DNA of 64,000 nucleotides, taken from Wolfiporia cocos. Lineage: Eukaryota > Basidiomycota > Agaricomycetes > Polyporales > Phaeolaceae. The notes below the pieces were generated by a model. It was not told the DNA's origin. It did no database searches and saw only the letters and a program-made list of their open reading frames with translations. Location: NCBI GenBank assembly GCA_029448655.1, contig JACCLO010000019.1, positions 186,001-250,000 on the forward strand, in the 5' to 3' direction. Below are positions 46,404 to 54,984 of the stretch, piece by piece. The position numbers and the translations under genes were made by a program. How positions within the stretch are numbered: the stretch's first letter is position 1; each line of letters opens with the position of its first letter.

Positions 46404-46774
46404 TGTCACAAGCCGATTTTCTCCAACTAGCTTGCGACTAGGAACAACCCTTATCTTATCTAAGCGCCTGCCTATGCATCACGTGCAAGGACCCCGAACA
46501 CCCCACACGTGCCTACACAGACCCCGGACACCCTTGATGTGGCTCTACACCTACGATAGGGTTTGCCATACTCTAAACGGTCTATCAGCTTACATAATAC
46601 TGTATAGTAGCCAAACATGTACAAACAGCCTACGAGCATATATACCAGCCAGACAAGCAGGGAGCACCCCAGACTCATCTTGGCCTTTGTTGCCTTGAGT
46701 AGCCTCAGACTAGGAATACGCTTCCACGCGAGTAATATTCCCCTGAGTAGTTGCTTGAGATAGCGCTTGTGTCA
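46404..46774 (+). repeat. left (5') LTR, 371 bp
   Basis: Starts TGTCACAAGCC, ends TTGTGTCA. It differs from the right LTR by a T for C near 46468, an A for G at 46677, and 14 extra bases just after CTCCAACTAG. Both substitutions are CG to TG/CA changes in this LTR. It contains a TATATA at 46639-46644 and a predicted transcript start near 46671. Confidence 0.93.
46639..46644 (+). promoter_or_regulatory. TATA box of the retrotransposon
   Basis: TATATA stands 32 bases before AGACTCATCTT (46671). That spacing is right for a start site at this A. The same arrangement occurs in the right LTR (54436-54441 and 54468). The start defines the 5' end of the element RNA used in the self-priming argument. 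Confidence 0.6.
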
Positions 46775-46775
46775 T

Positions 46776-46786
46776 AAGACGAGTCT
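46776..46786 (+). other. candidate self-primer binding site
   Basis: AAGACGAGTCT begins one base after the left LTR. It is the exact reverse complement of AGACTCGTCTT at 54468-54478 in the right LTR, the predicted first 11 bases of the element RNA. It does not begin TGG, as tRNA-primed sites do. Tf1 of fission yeast is known to prime reverse transcription with its own first 11 bases annealed next to the LTR. Confidence 0.65.
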
Positions 46787-47535
46787 CCTCCCCGTTCTGA
46801 GTTCATTCCAGAACAACCCCGGCGCACTAGGGGCAAAGTGCATTGTTTCTTCGCCCTTGAGTTGACTTCGGTCCAATCGGGTGTTAAACTCTTATCCTCC
46901 CGTATCCCAGGGACAAGGGACTGGGTTCTGGGGGAATACACTTGTGAACAGCGTGTAGGGGACCTCTCCTACCGTTGCTTCTAAGCTACTGGGCCACCGT
47001 CGTGCAACGCGACGTAAAGGCTTTGGGTTTCATCCCCACCGTAGTAGTCGTGTACCCGACGCGAAATAATCAAAGGCGTTAAGGGGCCCTACGGCAGATT
47101 ACAGAGGCACTGGGCACCTATTTACGCGCATTACCACGCCGACTATACGGGCATTACCGCCCCCCCTGTTACCATACAACCCAGCGCCCCACCAGGCGGC
47201 TGAAGAGGCGCGACACAGCCTGTCCGTACGGCCACTTGGCCTAATTACAATAGTTTTAGACCCTCCATCCCAAGGGTTTAGATCCCGTACCCCCGGTATC
47301 CCGAATTAGCTTCGGGGCTGGACGAGGTTTCGGAGGCAGAGATTACTTGCCGGCCTTGGGCTGAAAACCCCTTGGCGTTTCTTGGCGCACCTCCGAAAAG
47401 AGGTGGTCTCTGAATAGAGTGGAAAGACAGTTTCTAGTTACCACCCCGATCGCAGCTATAGGCTGATCCACAGTGGGCGGGTAGCGCTGTTTTTCGCGAC
47501 TCTACATTCCATACATATAACTTCTTTACACTACA

Positions 47536-50500
47536 ATGGCTTCCCCGCACAACCTCGACTATATCCGCAACCCGCGCCCCGAGGTACCAACCCCGGCTGA
47601 CGTCCCGCTCCCGGGCTCCAACAACCCGTTCCACCCAGGGCAGTGGGTGAACTACCAGGTACACGGTCTCCCGGAAGACTTCGCGTTCCTATCGGTGGCA
47701 GACAGCATTCACGCCCCCCGCCCAAACGTTGAAGTCGCCCCGGTACGCACAGAGACCATCGGAGAGTTCCGCCCGCCGCGTTCACTAGTCCTGGGAGGGT
47801 CAGTCGAAGACCAAGGTCCCGGCATTGATAGGTTGGACATGGCACTGCACCTGGCCAGGGAACAGTCAAACACGATCCGCGCACCAACCCCCCTCGGACA
47901 CATTGACTCGCCCCTAGCCATGCAATGGGCGTTCCCCCCCAACCCAACAACGGCGGACTTTGGTTTTCGGTGTCAGACGGTAGCGGCTACAATGGTTCAA
48001 ACCGGTGTGTGGAACGCCGACATGGGAGCACGATTCCTGCGGGAGGCACAACGCCTCCAGGCAGATGCAATCGCGGCGGGAGATGCGGCCTCGTTACACA
48101 GCCAGCACTCCGCCCCCCGTCGGTCAGTACCATCGGTTCCGGAAGAACGCTTCCGGCCGGTTGAAAACTGGGTGAGGTCCGTCCACATGGGATCTCCCCC
48201 ACCAGTGAATTCGGCAACCCGTCCGGCATCGAACGCGGGCACTCGGCAGACGAATCCCTTCCTGCCAGGCTACACCCCCCCGGTCATTACGCCTCAGGTC
48301 CCCTACTCGGCTATGGCAGCAGCTCCGGTCCCTCCGTCGGCTCCCCCCGCAAACGTGCACGCGAACACCTGGAGAGCCGCGCCTCTTCAGGGAACACGGG
48401 CATTGATGTGGCGGCCCGAGAAACCGGCTAGCTCGCAATGGGACGCGTACTCAATGCTCCCGGAACCACAGCCCGACCCCCGGTACAAGTCCAAGGTGCG
48501 CGAACCTGAACCCTTCACCGGCAAGAACTTCATTGCCTGGGTAATGCGCCTGAAACTGTACATCGACGACAACCGGCCGCTGCTCTTCACAGACAGCAAG
48601 AAAATCGGCACGGCCATTTCGTTGATACGGGGACCAAAGGTAGATGCATGGGTAACGGCTTTCACGCGGGAACATTACCGTGACGGACAATGGCACCTGA
48701 GCTGGCTCCGCTTTATCTGGGAACTCCACCAGAAGTTCGACGACCCCGACTTGGAAAAGAAGTCGGCGGTTGCAGCAGAAAAGCTCAGCATGACCATCGG
48801 TAAAGGCGAGGAGTACTTCCAGGAGCTGGAAAGACTTCTTTCGGAGGCGAAATACGACAAGGAGAACCAGATTGTTCATCGCTGGGTCACCGCCGCCATC
48901 CCAAAGGAAATCTACACAGCAGTACACTCCGCCTTCGTCGCCGCCACGGTAAACGACAAGTCGCAACGCGGTTACAACGTCCAGATCCCCGAGGACTACG
49001 AATCCTGGAAACAGGCAATCCTCCGGACAGACAATGTGATGCGTCGTCTCCGCGACGAGGAAAAGCTGCGCCACGGTCGAGACACGGGTAAGGGCGTCGC
49101 CAACAAAGGGAAAGGTCGGGCGACAACATCATCATCGGGAACCACGCGGTCCGAGCCCACCGCGGAAGAACGGGCCAACTTGCTCAAGAGGAAGTGCCAC
49201 TCTTGCAGCAAGACACAAGCAGAGGCACCAGGAAAGGGCTGCAACAAGCCCGTCTGGCACCAACCCAACTGGAAGCCCCGAGCAGCTACCAGTGGAGGGA
49301 ACACCGGTGCCGGACCCTCACAACCGGCGCGCACCCGCCAGGCCGTCGAAGGCCCACCCGCCGAAAAAGTCCTTGGGGAAGTATCCCAGGAGGACTTCGT
49401 GCGAATGGTGGCTGCCTGGGCCAAGGAAAATCCGGAGGCTGCGAAGGAAGCCGGATTCACTCAGGTACGTCCCCTCTCTAATAATAAGTTTTCAGTTCTG
49501 GAGATCGAGGAACCAGTAAATGTCTCTATCTCCGAATCTGCCTCGGAGGGTAACGAACCGGTGGATGGACTATATGGGCTAGGAACCGGGGCCCCGATAT
49601 TCGATTACATATCTGTACCACGTTCTGTAGACTTGGCGCCTGGTGACAACGACGGAGCTTCAACATGCTCCGACAATTCGTTTGTAACAGCCTCAGAGGA
49701 GCCTCCCACCGGAGCTTGGCGGGAGGATAAAACCGTGCTTAATTCCTCTATTGTAAACAATGTAAACTATGTGCCAATGGACGTAGACCCGGTTGTAGAC
49801 TCAGATGTGCAGATGGCAGACGCATCTAAGCCTACAGTCCAGAAAAAGACGGAAAAGAAAATGCGGCGTCGACGAGCCAAGAAGAAGGCTGTCACGCTCG
49901 ACATATACCTAGACCACCCACGGGCAATCTCACCTGAGCGCAAAAGCGAAGGAGCCGCGGGTTACGATCTTCACTCCGCGGAGGAAGTCATTATACCAAA
50001 TGGGAAACGTATCACCGTAGATACAGGCATAATGATCCGAATGCCGCCCGGTGTATACGGCCGCATAGCTCCACGATCCGGACTCGCCTTAAAGGGAGTC
50101 GACGTGGAGGCCGGGGTAGTCGACGAAGACTACACCGGTCGGCTAAAAGTCATACTGAATAATCAAACTGGAACAGATTATCAGGTCGAGTATGGGGACA
50201 GAATCGCCCAGTTCATACTCGAATGCAACATGACACCAGACACGCGCATAGTAAAAAGCATTAGGGAAACCAGACGCGGAACACAGGGGTTCGGCTCTAC
50301 TGGTGAGAAACTCAGAGGGAATGTAGTGGTAATCCAGACGGGAAAACGGGGACGGCAGATCGAAGTACCGATCACCCTCCACCACCCTGACGGACGCGCC
50401 CTCTTCACAAAGGCATTGATAGACTCCGGTTCAACGGGATCGGTCATCAGTCGTGCCTACGTGGAGGAACACAAACTCGAGCAACTCCCACTAGACCAAC

Positions 50501-53500
50501 CCGTCAAACTGTACAACGCTGACGGTAGTACCAACGCTGCGGGCAAGATGACGCACTATGTCAAACTCCAGATGCAGATCGACACGCATTTGGAAACACG
50601 CAAGTTCCACATCACCGAGTTGAGCTCGGCCGACATATTCCTCGGCTTCGATTGGCTGGAAGACCACAATCCCACCATCGACTGGAAGAAACGCCGAATC
50701 ACCTTCACCTGCGACTGCGAACATGAGCAGATCGAGGACGGTGATCATATTTATTACATCTTTGCTGACGCTTGGATACAGAATAGGGAAGAGTGCCGGG
50801 CCAACATCGCTGAGCGAGTCCGCGCGACGAAGGCAACCAAGATCGCCATCGCCACCGGCAAAACCACGGAAGCCAAGACTTTCGAGGAAGTGGTCCCCGA
50901 GTACTTACACGAATTCGAAGACGTGTTCAAGGAAACGGAATTCGACCAACTCCCCGAAAGACGACCGTGGGACCACGCCATAGAACTCTTACCGAACTCC
51001 GAACCCTACGCCGGCAAGATCTATGCCCTATCGCCCCGAGAACAAGAGGCGTTAGACGATTTCTTAGAAGAACAGCTACGGACTGGACGTATACGACCAT
51101 CCAAGTCACCATGGGGGGCACCATTCTTCTTTGTCAAGAAGAAGGATGGGAAACTGAGACCCATTCAGGACTATCGGAAACTGAACCAGATGACCAAGAA
51201 GAACCGGTACCCGCTCCCTCTGATCACGGAGCTGCTCAACAAGTTAAAGCGAGCTAAGTACTTTTCTAAACTGGACATTTGTTGGGGATATACGAACGTC
51301 AGAATCAAAGAAGGCGACGAAGAAATAGCCGCCTTCATCACTAATAGAGGGCTATACGAGCCATTAGTGATGTTCTTTGGAATGTGCAACGCACCGGGCA
51401 CGTTCCAGACTTTGATGAATGACATTTTCCGAGACCTGATAATGACTGGAAAAGTCATTGTATATTTAGACGATATACTTATTTTCACGGAGACCGAGGC
51501 AGAACACAAAGAGATCCTGCGCAAGGTTCTGCTCGTCCTCCGTCAAAATAAGCTAACCTGTAAACCAGAGAAATGCGAGTTTATGAAGTCGGAAGTAGAA
51601 TACCTAGGACACATAATCTCTCACGGGGAAATCCGTATGGACCCCGCGAAGGTGGCGGCAGTGGCTGAATGGCCCGCACCTCGGAACAAGAAGGAAGTGC
51701 AATCCTTCATTGGATTCGCAAACTTCTACCGGAGATTTATACCTAAGTTTTCCACGGTAGCGCGCCCACTGATAAATCTAACCAAGGACACGCCTTGGCA
51801 GTGGGGTACGGCGGAACAAGAGTGTTTCGATAAGTTAAAGAAAATATTTATCGAAGCACCCGTGTTAGGGATACCAAACGACGACGACCCTTTCCGCATC
51901 GAGGCAGATTCATCGGACTTCGCAACCGGAGCCTGCCTCATGCAGAAACAGGACGGCGTCTGGAAACCCATCGCCTACCAGAGTAAGACGATGCTACCGG
52001 CAGAACGGAACTACGAGATCTACGACAGAGAACTCCTCGCCATCATGCGCGCACTCGATGAATGGCGGCACTTCGTAATGGGTGCCAAACACCCTGTAGA
52101 AGTACTAACGGACCACAAGAACCTAGAATACTTTAAGACTCCGCAGAAAATTAATCCGCGACAAGCCCGGTGGATGACGGAACTTGCCGAGTATGACCTA
52201 CAACTCGTGCACATCCCCGGGAAGACCAATGGAAGGGCCGATGGGCTTTCCCGAAGAAGTGATCACGGAAACGACAAGGATCACCTCGAAGGGCAAGTCG
52301 TCCTGAAGCCACACCTCTTCGTCCAAGACAGCGCAGAAAGGCTGCGATCTTCATTCTATACTGTAGTCAAGGGTATCACCCACGACAAAGTAAAAGAGAG
52401 GGTCAAAGCGGAAGCCGCTCTTTACGATGGAAAGGAAGGAGTAGAAGTAGGGGAAACGACCGAGGACGGTCTGCAATATAGGAGGGGGAGGTTAATTATC
52501 CCTCGGGACGAAGAATTAATCGGAAAAATCATTTCTTCGTTCCACGACACCGTCTCAGCGGGACACCCTGGCACCGAAATCACGTATACTGCCATACACC
52601 GACACTACTGGTGGCCAAAGATGCGCTCAGACATCCGCCAGTACGTCAAGGCTTGTATCAAGTGCCAGGCCGCCAAGCCGGACCGATCCAAACGCGCGGC
52701 TCCACTCAACCCGAACCCGACTCCAGCACATAACTGGGAGAACATTTCTGTTGACATGATCACGGGACTCCCCACTTCCAAGGGTCGCGACGCTATCATT
52801 GTAGTTGTAGATATGAAATCCAAGGACTATATAGCTGTACCAACAACAACTAAATTATCGGCCGAAGGATGGGCCAACATATTCGTAGATAAAGTATATG
52901 CACAACACGGACTACCAAAGAAAATATTTAGTGACAGAGGACCACAATTTGTATCAGAATTCATAAAGGACGTATATCGTAGACTAGGCATACAGGGAAA
53001 CCCGAGTACCGCGTTCCACCCGCAGACAGACGGGCAAACGGAACGTATGAACCAGGAACTCGAGGTCTACCTTAGATTATTCATTAACGATACTCATACG
53101 AACTGGCCGGACTTACTCCCGCTGGCAAGCTTTGCGTACAAGACACACGTACACAGTAGCACGGGATACAGTCCCTTTTACCTTACGCACGGATACCACC
53201 CCTTCACAGGTGTAGAGGCGCCAGAACAAGAAGAGGGGGTAGCACGGGATTGGGTCGAACACATGCACACCATATCCAAACTCGCTTCACAGAACCTGGA
53301 GAAAGCTAAACTACGCATGAAAGAGTACTACGATAGGAAACGGGCATCACCACTATCATACTCTGAAGGCGACTTAGTTTTGGTCGACGGCCGTAACATA
53401 AACATGGGCCACCCAACTAAGAAGCTTGACTCCAAGCGATTTGGACCGTACAAGGTCGCGAAGAAGGTCGGGCACAGAGCATACGAACTAGACCTCCCCG

Positions 53501-54495
53501 CAGACATGCGCGGGATATACCCAGTATTCAACGAAGTTTTACTCCTACCATACACACCGCCCGCCTTCCCCAATCAGGACCACAGTAAAGTGACGGAAAG
53601 CAATGACGTTTGCAGGCCTCTCCGGATCCTCGAATCCAGGGAAGACCGAGGGCGAATCGAGCTAGAAGTCGAGTGGTCTGACGGGACTAAAACATGGGAA
53701 CAAAAACGTGGATTAAACCATTACCAAGAGCTCATTACAAAATTCTTCGAAGCAAGACCATCCGCCCCAGGTAATCAGTGGAAAAACAGAAACACTGGCT
53801 GTGACCACTCTAACACCAAATGGGACCCAGAGTGGGAGGACTTCGAACGAAAAGCTCAGGAAATGGGACTTAGGGAGAACCCGAAGGAGTTCATCATATA
53901 CGACGACATAGATATCACGCTTCTTGTCAAAGGCAGTATACCATTCTACGCCTACGAAAAGAAGCTCGTCGCTCGTAACTTCTGGTTCTGCGATCCACGA
54001 ACACGGGTCATGCAATACGGAATACGCGTTGGAACACCGATAGAATCCACTATACCTGAATCAATAGGATACTGGATCTATCCGGTCCTAAACACACTCC
54101 AACTGGCGCACCCGCACATCTGCACCAAAACCGTAGACCACCCGTGCCATGTCGACCAAACCATGTACAAAGTAATTGCTGGGCGTGGGGACACGCAGCT
54201 AGAAGAGGGGGTACTGTCACAAGCCGATTTTCTCCAACTAGCAACCCTTATCTTATCTAAGCGCCCGCCTATGCATCACGTGCAAGGACCCCGAACACCC
54301 CACACGTGCCTACACAGACCCCGGACACCCTTGATGTGGCTCTACACCTACGATAGGGTTTGCCATACTCTAAACGGTCTATCAGCTTACATAATACTGT
54401 ATAGTAGCCAAACATGTACAAACAGCCTACGAGCATATATACCAGCCAGACAAGCAGGGAGCACCCCAGACTCGTCTTGGCCTTTGTTGCCTTGA
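47536..54495 (+). CDS. Gag-dUTPase-protease-RT-RNaseH-integrase polyprotein
   Basis: One frame of 2319 residues. Gag capsid lies around residues 325-520 (PFTGKNFIAWVMRLKLYIDD), with a degenerate zinc knuckle CHSCSKTQ...CNKPVWH near 555. A dUTPase occupies about residues 785-925 with all five motifs: GAAGYDLHSA, GRIAPRSGLALKG, GVVDEDYTGRL, YGDRIAQFILE, RGTQGFGSTG. Protease is at DSGSTGSV (about 962). Reverse transcriptase starts near 1185, with YLDD near 1308. RNase H follows (FRIEADSSD, DREL, HKNLEYF). Integrase has an HHCC zinc region (GHPGTE, CIKCQ) and D, D, E at SVDMITG, SDRGPQF and TDGQTERMNQ. A chromodomain-like stretch (LEVEWSDGTKTWEQ) is near 2045, then about 130 residues of unknown function. 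The last 93 residues are encoded by the right LTR, stop TGA 54493-54495. Start ATG 47536 follows the non-coding leader. Confidence 0.94.
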   Translation: MASPHNLDYIRNPRPEVPTPADVPLPGSNNPFHPGQWVNYQVHGLPEDFAFLSVADSIHAPRPNVEVAPVRTETIGEFRPPRSLVLGGSVEDQGPGIDRLDMALHLAREQSNTIRAPTPLGHIDSPLAMQWAFPPNPTTADFGFRCQTVAATMVQTGVWNADMGARFLREAQRLQADAIAAGDAASLHSQHSAPRRSVPSVPEERFRPVENWVRSVHMGSPPPVNSATRPASNAGTRQTNPFLPGYTPPVITPQVPYSAMAAAPVPPSAPPANVHANTWRAAPLQGTRALMWRPEKPASSQWDAYSMLPEPQPDPRYKSKVREPEPFTGKNFIAWVMRLKLYIDDNRPLLFTDSKKIGTAISLIRGPKVDAWVTAFTREHYRDGQWHLSWLRFIWELHQKFDDPDLEKKSAVAAEKLSMTIGKGEEYFQELERLLSEAKYDKENQIVHRWVTAAIPKEIYTAVHSAFVAATVNDKSQRGYNVQIPEDYESWKQAILRTDNVMRRLRDEEKLRHGRDTGKGVANKGKGRATTSSSGTTRSEPTAEERANLLKRKCHSCSKTQAEAPGKGCNKPVWHQPNWKPRAATSGGNTGAGPSQPARTRQAVEGPPAEKVLGEVSQEDFVRMVAAWAKENPEAAKEAGFTQVRPLSNNKFSVLEIEEPVNVSISESASEGNEPVDGLYGLGTGAPIFDYISVPRSVDLAPGDNDGASTCSDNSFVTASEEPPTGAWREDKTVLNSSIVNNVNYVPMDVDPVVDSDVQMADASKPTVQKKTEKKMRRRRAKKKAVTLDIYLDHPRAISPERKSEGAAGYDLHSAEEVIIPNGKRITVDTGIMIRMPPGVYGRIAPRSGLALKGVDVEAGVVDEDYTGRLKVILNNQTGTDYQVEYGDRIAQFILECNMTPDTRIVKSIRETRRGTQGFGSTGEKLRGNVVVIQTGKRGRQIEVPITLHHPDGRALFTKALIDSGSTGSVISRAYVEEHKLEQLPLDQPVKLYNADGSTNAAGKMTHYVKLQMQIDTHLETRKFHITELSSADIFLGFDWLEDHNPTIDWKKRRITFTCDCEHEQIEDGDHIYYIFADAWIQNREECRANIAERVRATKATKIAIATGKTTEAKTFEEVVPEYLHEFEDVFKETEFDQLPERRPWDHAIELLPNSEPYAGKIYALSPREQEALDDFLEEQLRTGRIRPSKSPWGAPFFFVKKKDGKLRPIQDYRKLNQMTKKNRYPLPLITELLNKLKRAKYFSKLDICWGYTNVRIKEGDEEIAAFITNRGLYEPLVMFFGMCNAPGTFQTLMNDIFRDLIMTGKVIVYLDDILIFTETEAEHKEILRKVLLVLRQNKLTCKPEKCEFMKSEVEYLGHIISHGEIRMDPAKVAAVAEWPAPRNKKEVQSFIGFANFYRRFIPKFSTVARPLINLTKDTPWQWGTAEQECFDKLKKIFIEAPVLGIPNDDDPFRIEADSSDFATGACLMQKQDGVWKPIAYQSKTMLPAERNYEIYDRELLAIMRALDEWRHFVMGAKHPVEVLTDHKNLEYFKTPQKINPRQARWMTELAEYDLQLVHIPGKTNGRADGLSRRSDHGNDKDHLEGQVVLKPHLFVQDSAERLRSSFYTVVKGITHDKVKERVKAEAALYDGKEGVEVGETTEDGLQYRRGRLIIPRDEELIGKIISSFHDTVSAGHPGTEITYTAIHRHYWWPKMRSDIRQYVKACIKCQAAKPDRSKRAAPLNPNPTPAHNWENISVDMITGLPTSKGRDAIIVVVDMKSKDYIAVPTTTKLSAEGWANIFVDKVYAQHGLPKKIFSDRGPQFVSEFIKDVYRRLGIQGNPSTAFHPQTDGQTERMNQELEVYLRLFINDTHTNWPDLLPLASFAYKTHVHSSTGYSPFYLTHGYHPFTGVEAPEQEEGVARDWVEHMHTISKLASQNLEKAKLRMKEYYDRKRASPLSYSEGDLVLVDGRNINMGHPTKKLDSKRFGPYKVAKKVGHRAYELDLPADMRGIYPVFNEVLLLPYTPPAFPNQDHSKVTESNDVCRPLRILESREDRGRIELEVEWSDGTKTWEQKRGLNHYQELITKFFEARPSAPGNQWKNRNTGCDHSNTKWDPEWEDFERKAQEMGLRENPKEFIIYDDIDITLLVKGSIPFYAYEKKLVARNFWFCDPRTRVMQYGIRVGTPIESTIPESIGYWIYPVLNTLQLAHPHICTKTVDHPCHVDQTMYKVIAGRGDTQLEEGVLSQADFLQLATLILSKRPPMHHVQGPRTPHTCLHRPRTPLMWLYTYDRVCHTLNGLSAYIILYSSQTCTNSLRAYIPARQAGSTPDSSWPLLP
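54201..54211 (+). other. polypurine tract
   Basis: AGAAGAGGGGG, 11 purines, ends three bases before the TG of the right LTR. It is the expected plus-strand primer for LTR-element reverse transcription and lies inside the polyprotein frame. Confidence 0.8.
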
Positions 54496-54571
54496 GTAGC
54501 CTCAGACTAGGAATACGCTTCCACGCGAGTAATATTCCCCTGAGTAGTTGCTTGAGATAGCGCTTGTGTCA
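54215..54571 (+). repeat. right (3') LTR, 357 bp
   Basis: Same ends as the left LTR, without the 14-bp insertion. It keeps the CG dinucleotides lost in the left copy and keeps the exact complement of the putative primer site. The polyprotein stop lies inside it at 54493-54495. Confidence 0.93.
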
Positions 54572-54576
54572 TTAAC
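54572..54576. repeat. target-site duplication TTAAC, right copy
   Basis: Identical to the five bases before the left LTR. Confidence 0.9.
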
Positions 54577-54984
54577 TGTGCTGGAGGTACTTGCCAATCG
54601 GGGAAGGATCTGATCTCTGTAGATAAGCGCTGATAAGATCGACAGCAGAGTGGCATTCAATCGCCACTCTGAAGGTATCTTATCAGCGTCAGACAAACTC
54701 AACGTGTGACTGGGAAATTAATCACCAGACTGGTAAACTAATCATCAGACTGGTATAGAATTGTCGTTTGGTAGTCAGGCTGGCATATGAATTGCAAGGA
54801 GCAGTCGCAGCTTACCTATGTAGATATACTGTAACCTGTGGCATATGCCACACAATGTGGTGCGCACCTAGAGGCCTCGGAACCATCATGTAAAATTACA
54901 ATGTGTAAAATTCATGGTATACATAATGTTAAGAATGCTCGAACTACAGAAATCTGAGCACATCTGAGGAACCGTTTACATTGC
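54577..54984. other. short spacer with compound hairpin
   Basis: No gene. Contains a nested inverted repeat: CGCTGATAAGA (54628-54638) pairs with 54678-54688, and inside it AGAGTGGC (54647-54654) pairs with 54663-54670 around an 8-base loop. Next come short direct repeats around CAGACTGGTA at 54725-54760. Confidence 0.5.

Larger units (their letters stand above)
46404..54571 (+). mobile_element. near-complete Ty3/Gypsy LTR retrotransposon with dUTPase, Tf1-like self-priming
   Basis: The element is 8168 bp, bounded by direct LTRs (371 and 357 bp) that start TGTCACAAGCC and end CTTGTGTCA. It is flanked by a 5-bp target duplication TTAAC (46399-46403 and 54572-54576). After the left LTR comes a putative primer site (46776-46786), a non-coding leader of about 750 bp to 47535, one uninterrupted polyprotein frame, a polypurine tract and the right LTR. 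The order protease-RT-RNaseH-integrase places it in Ty3/Gypsy. LTR divergence is two substitutions plus one 14-bp indel, so insertion is recent. The frame is intact, so the copy may have been mobile recently. Confidence 0.95.
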
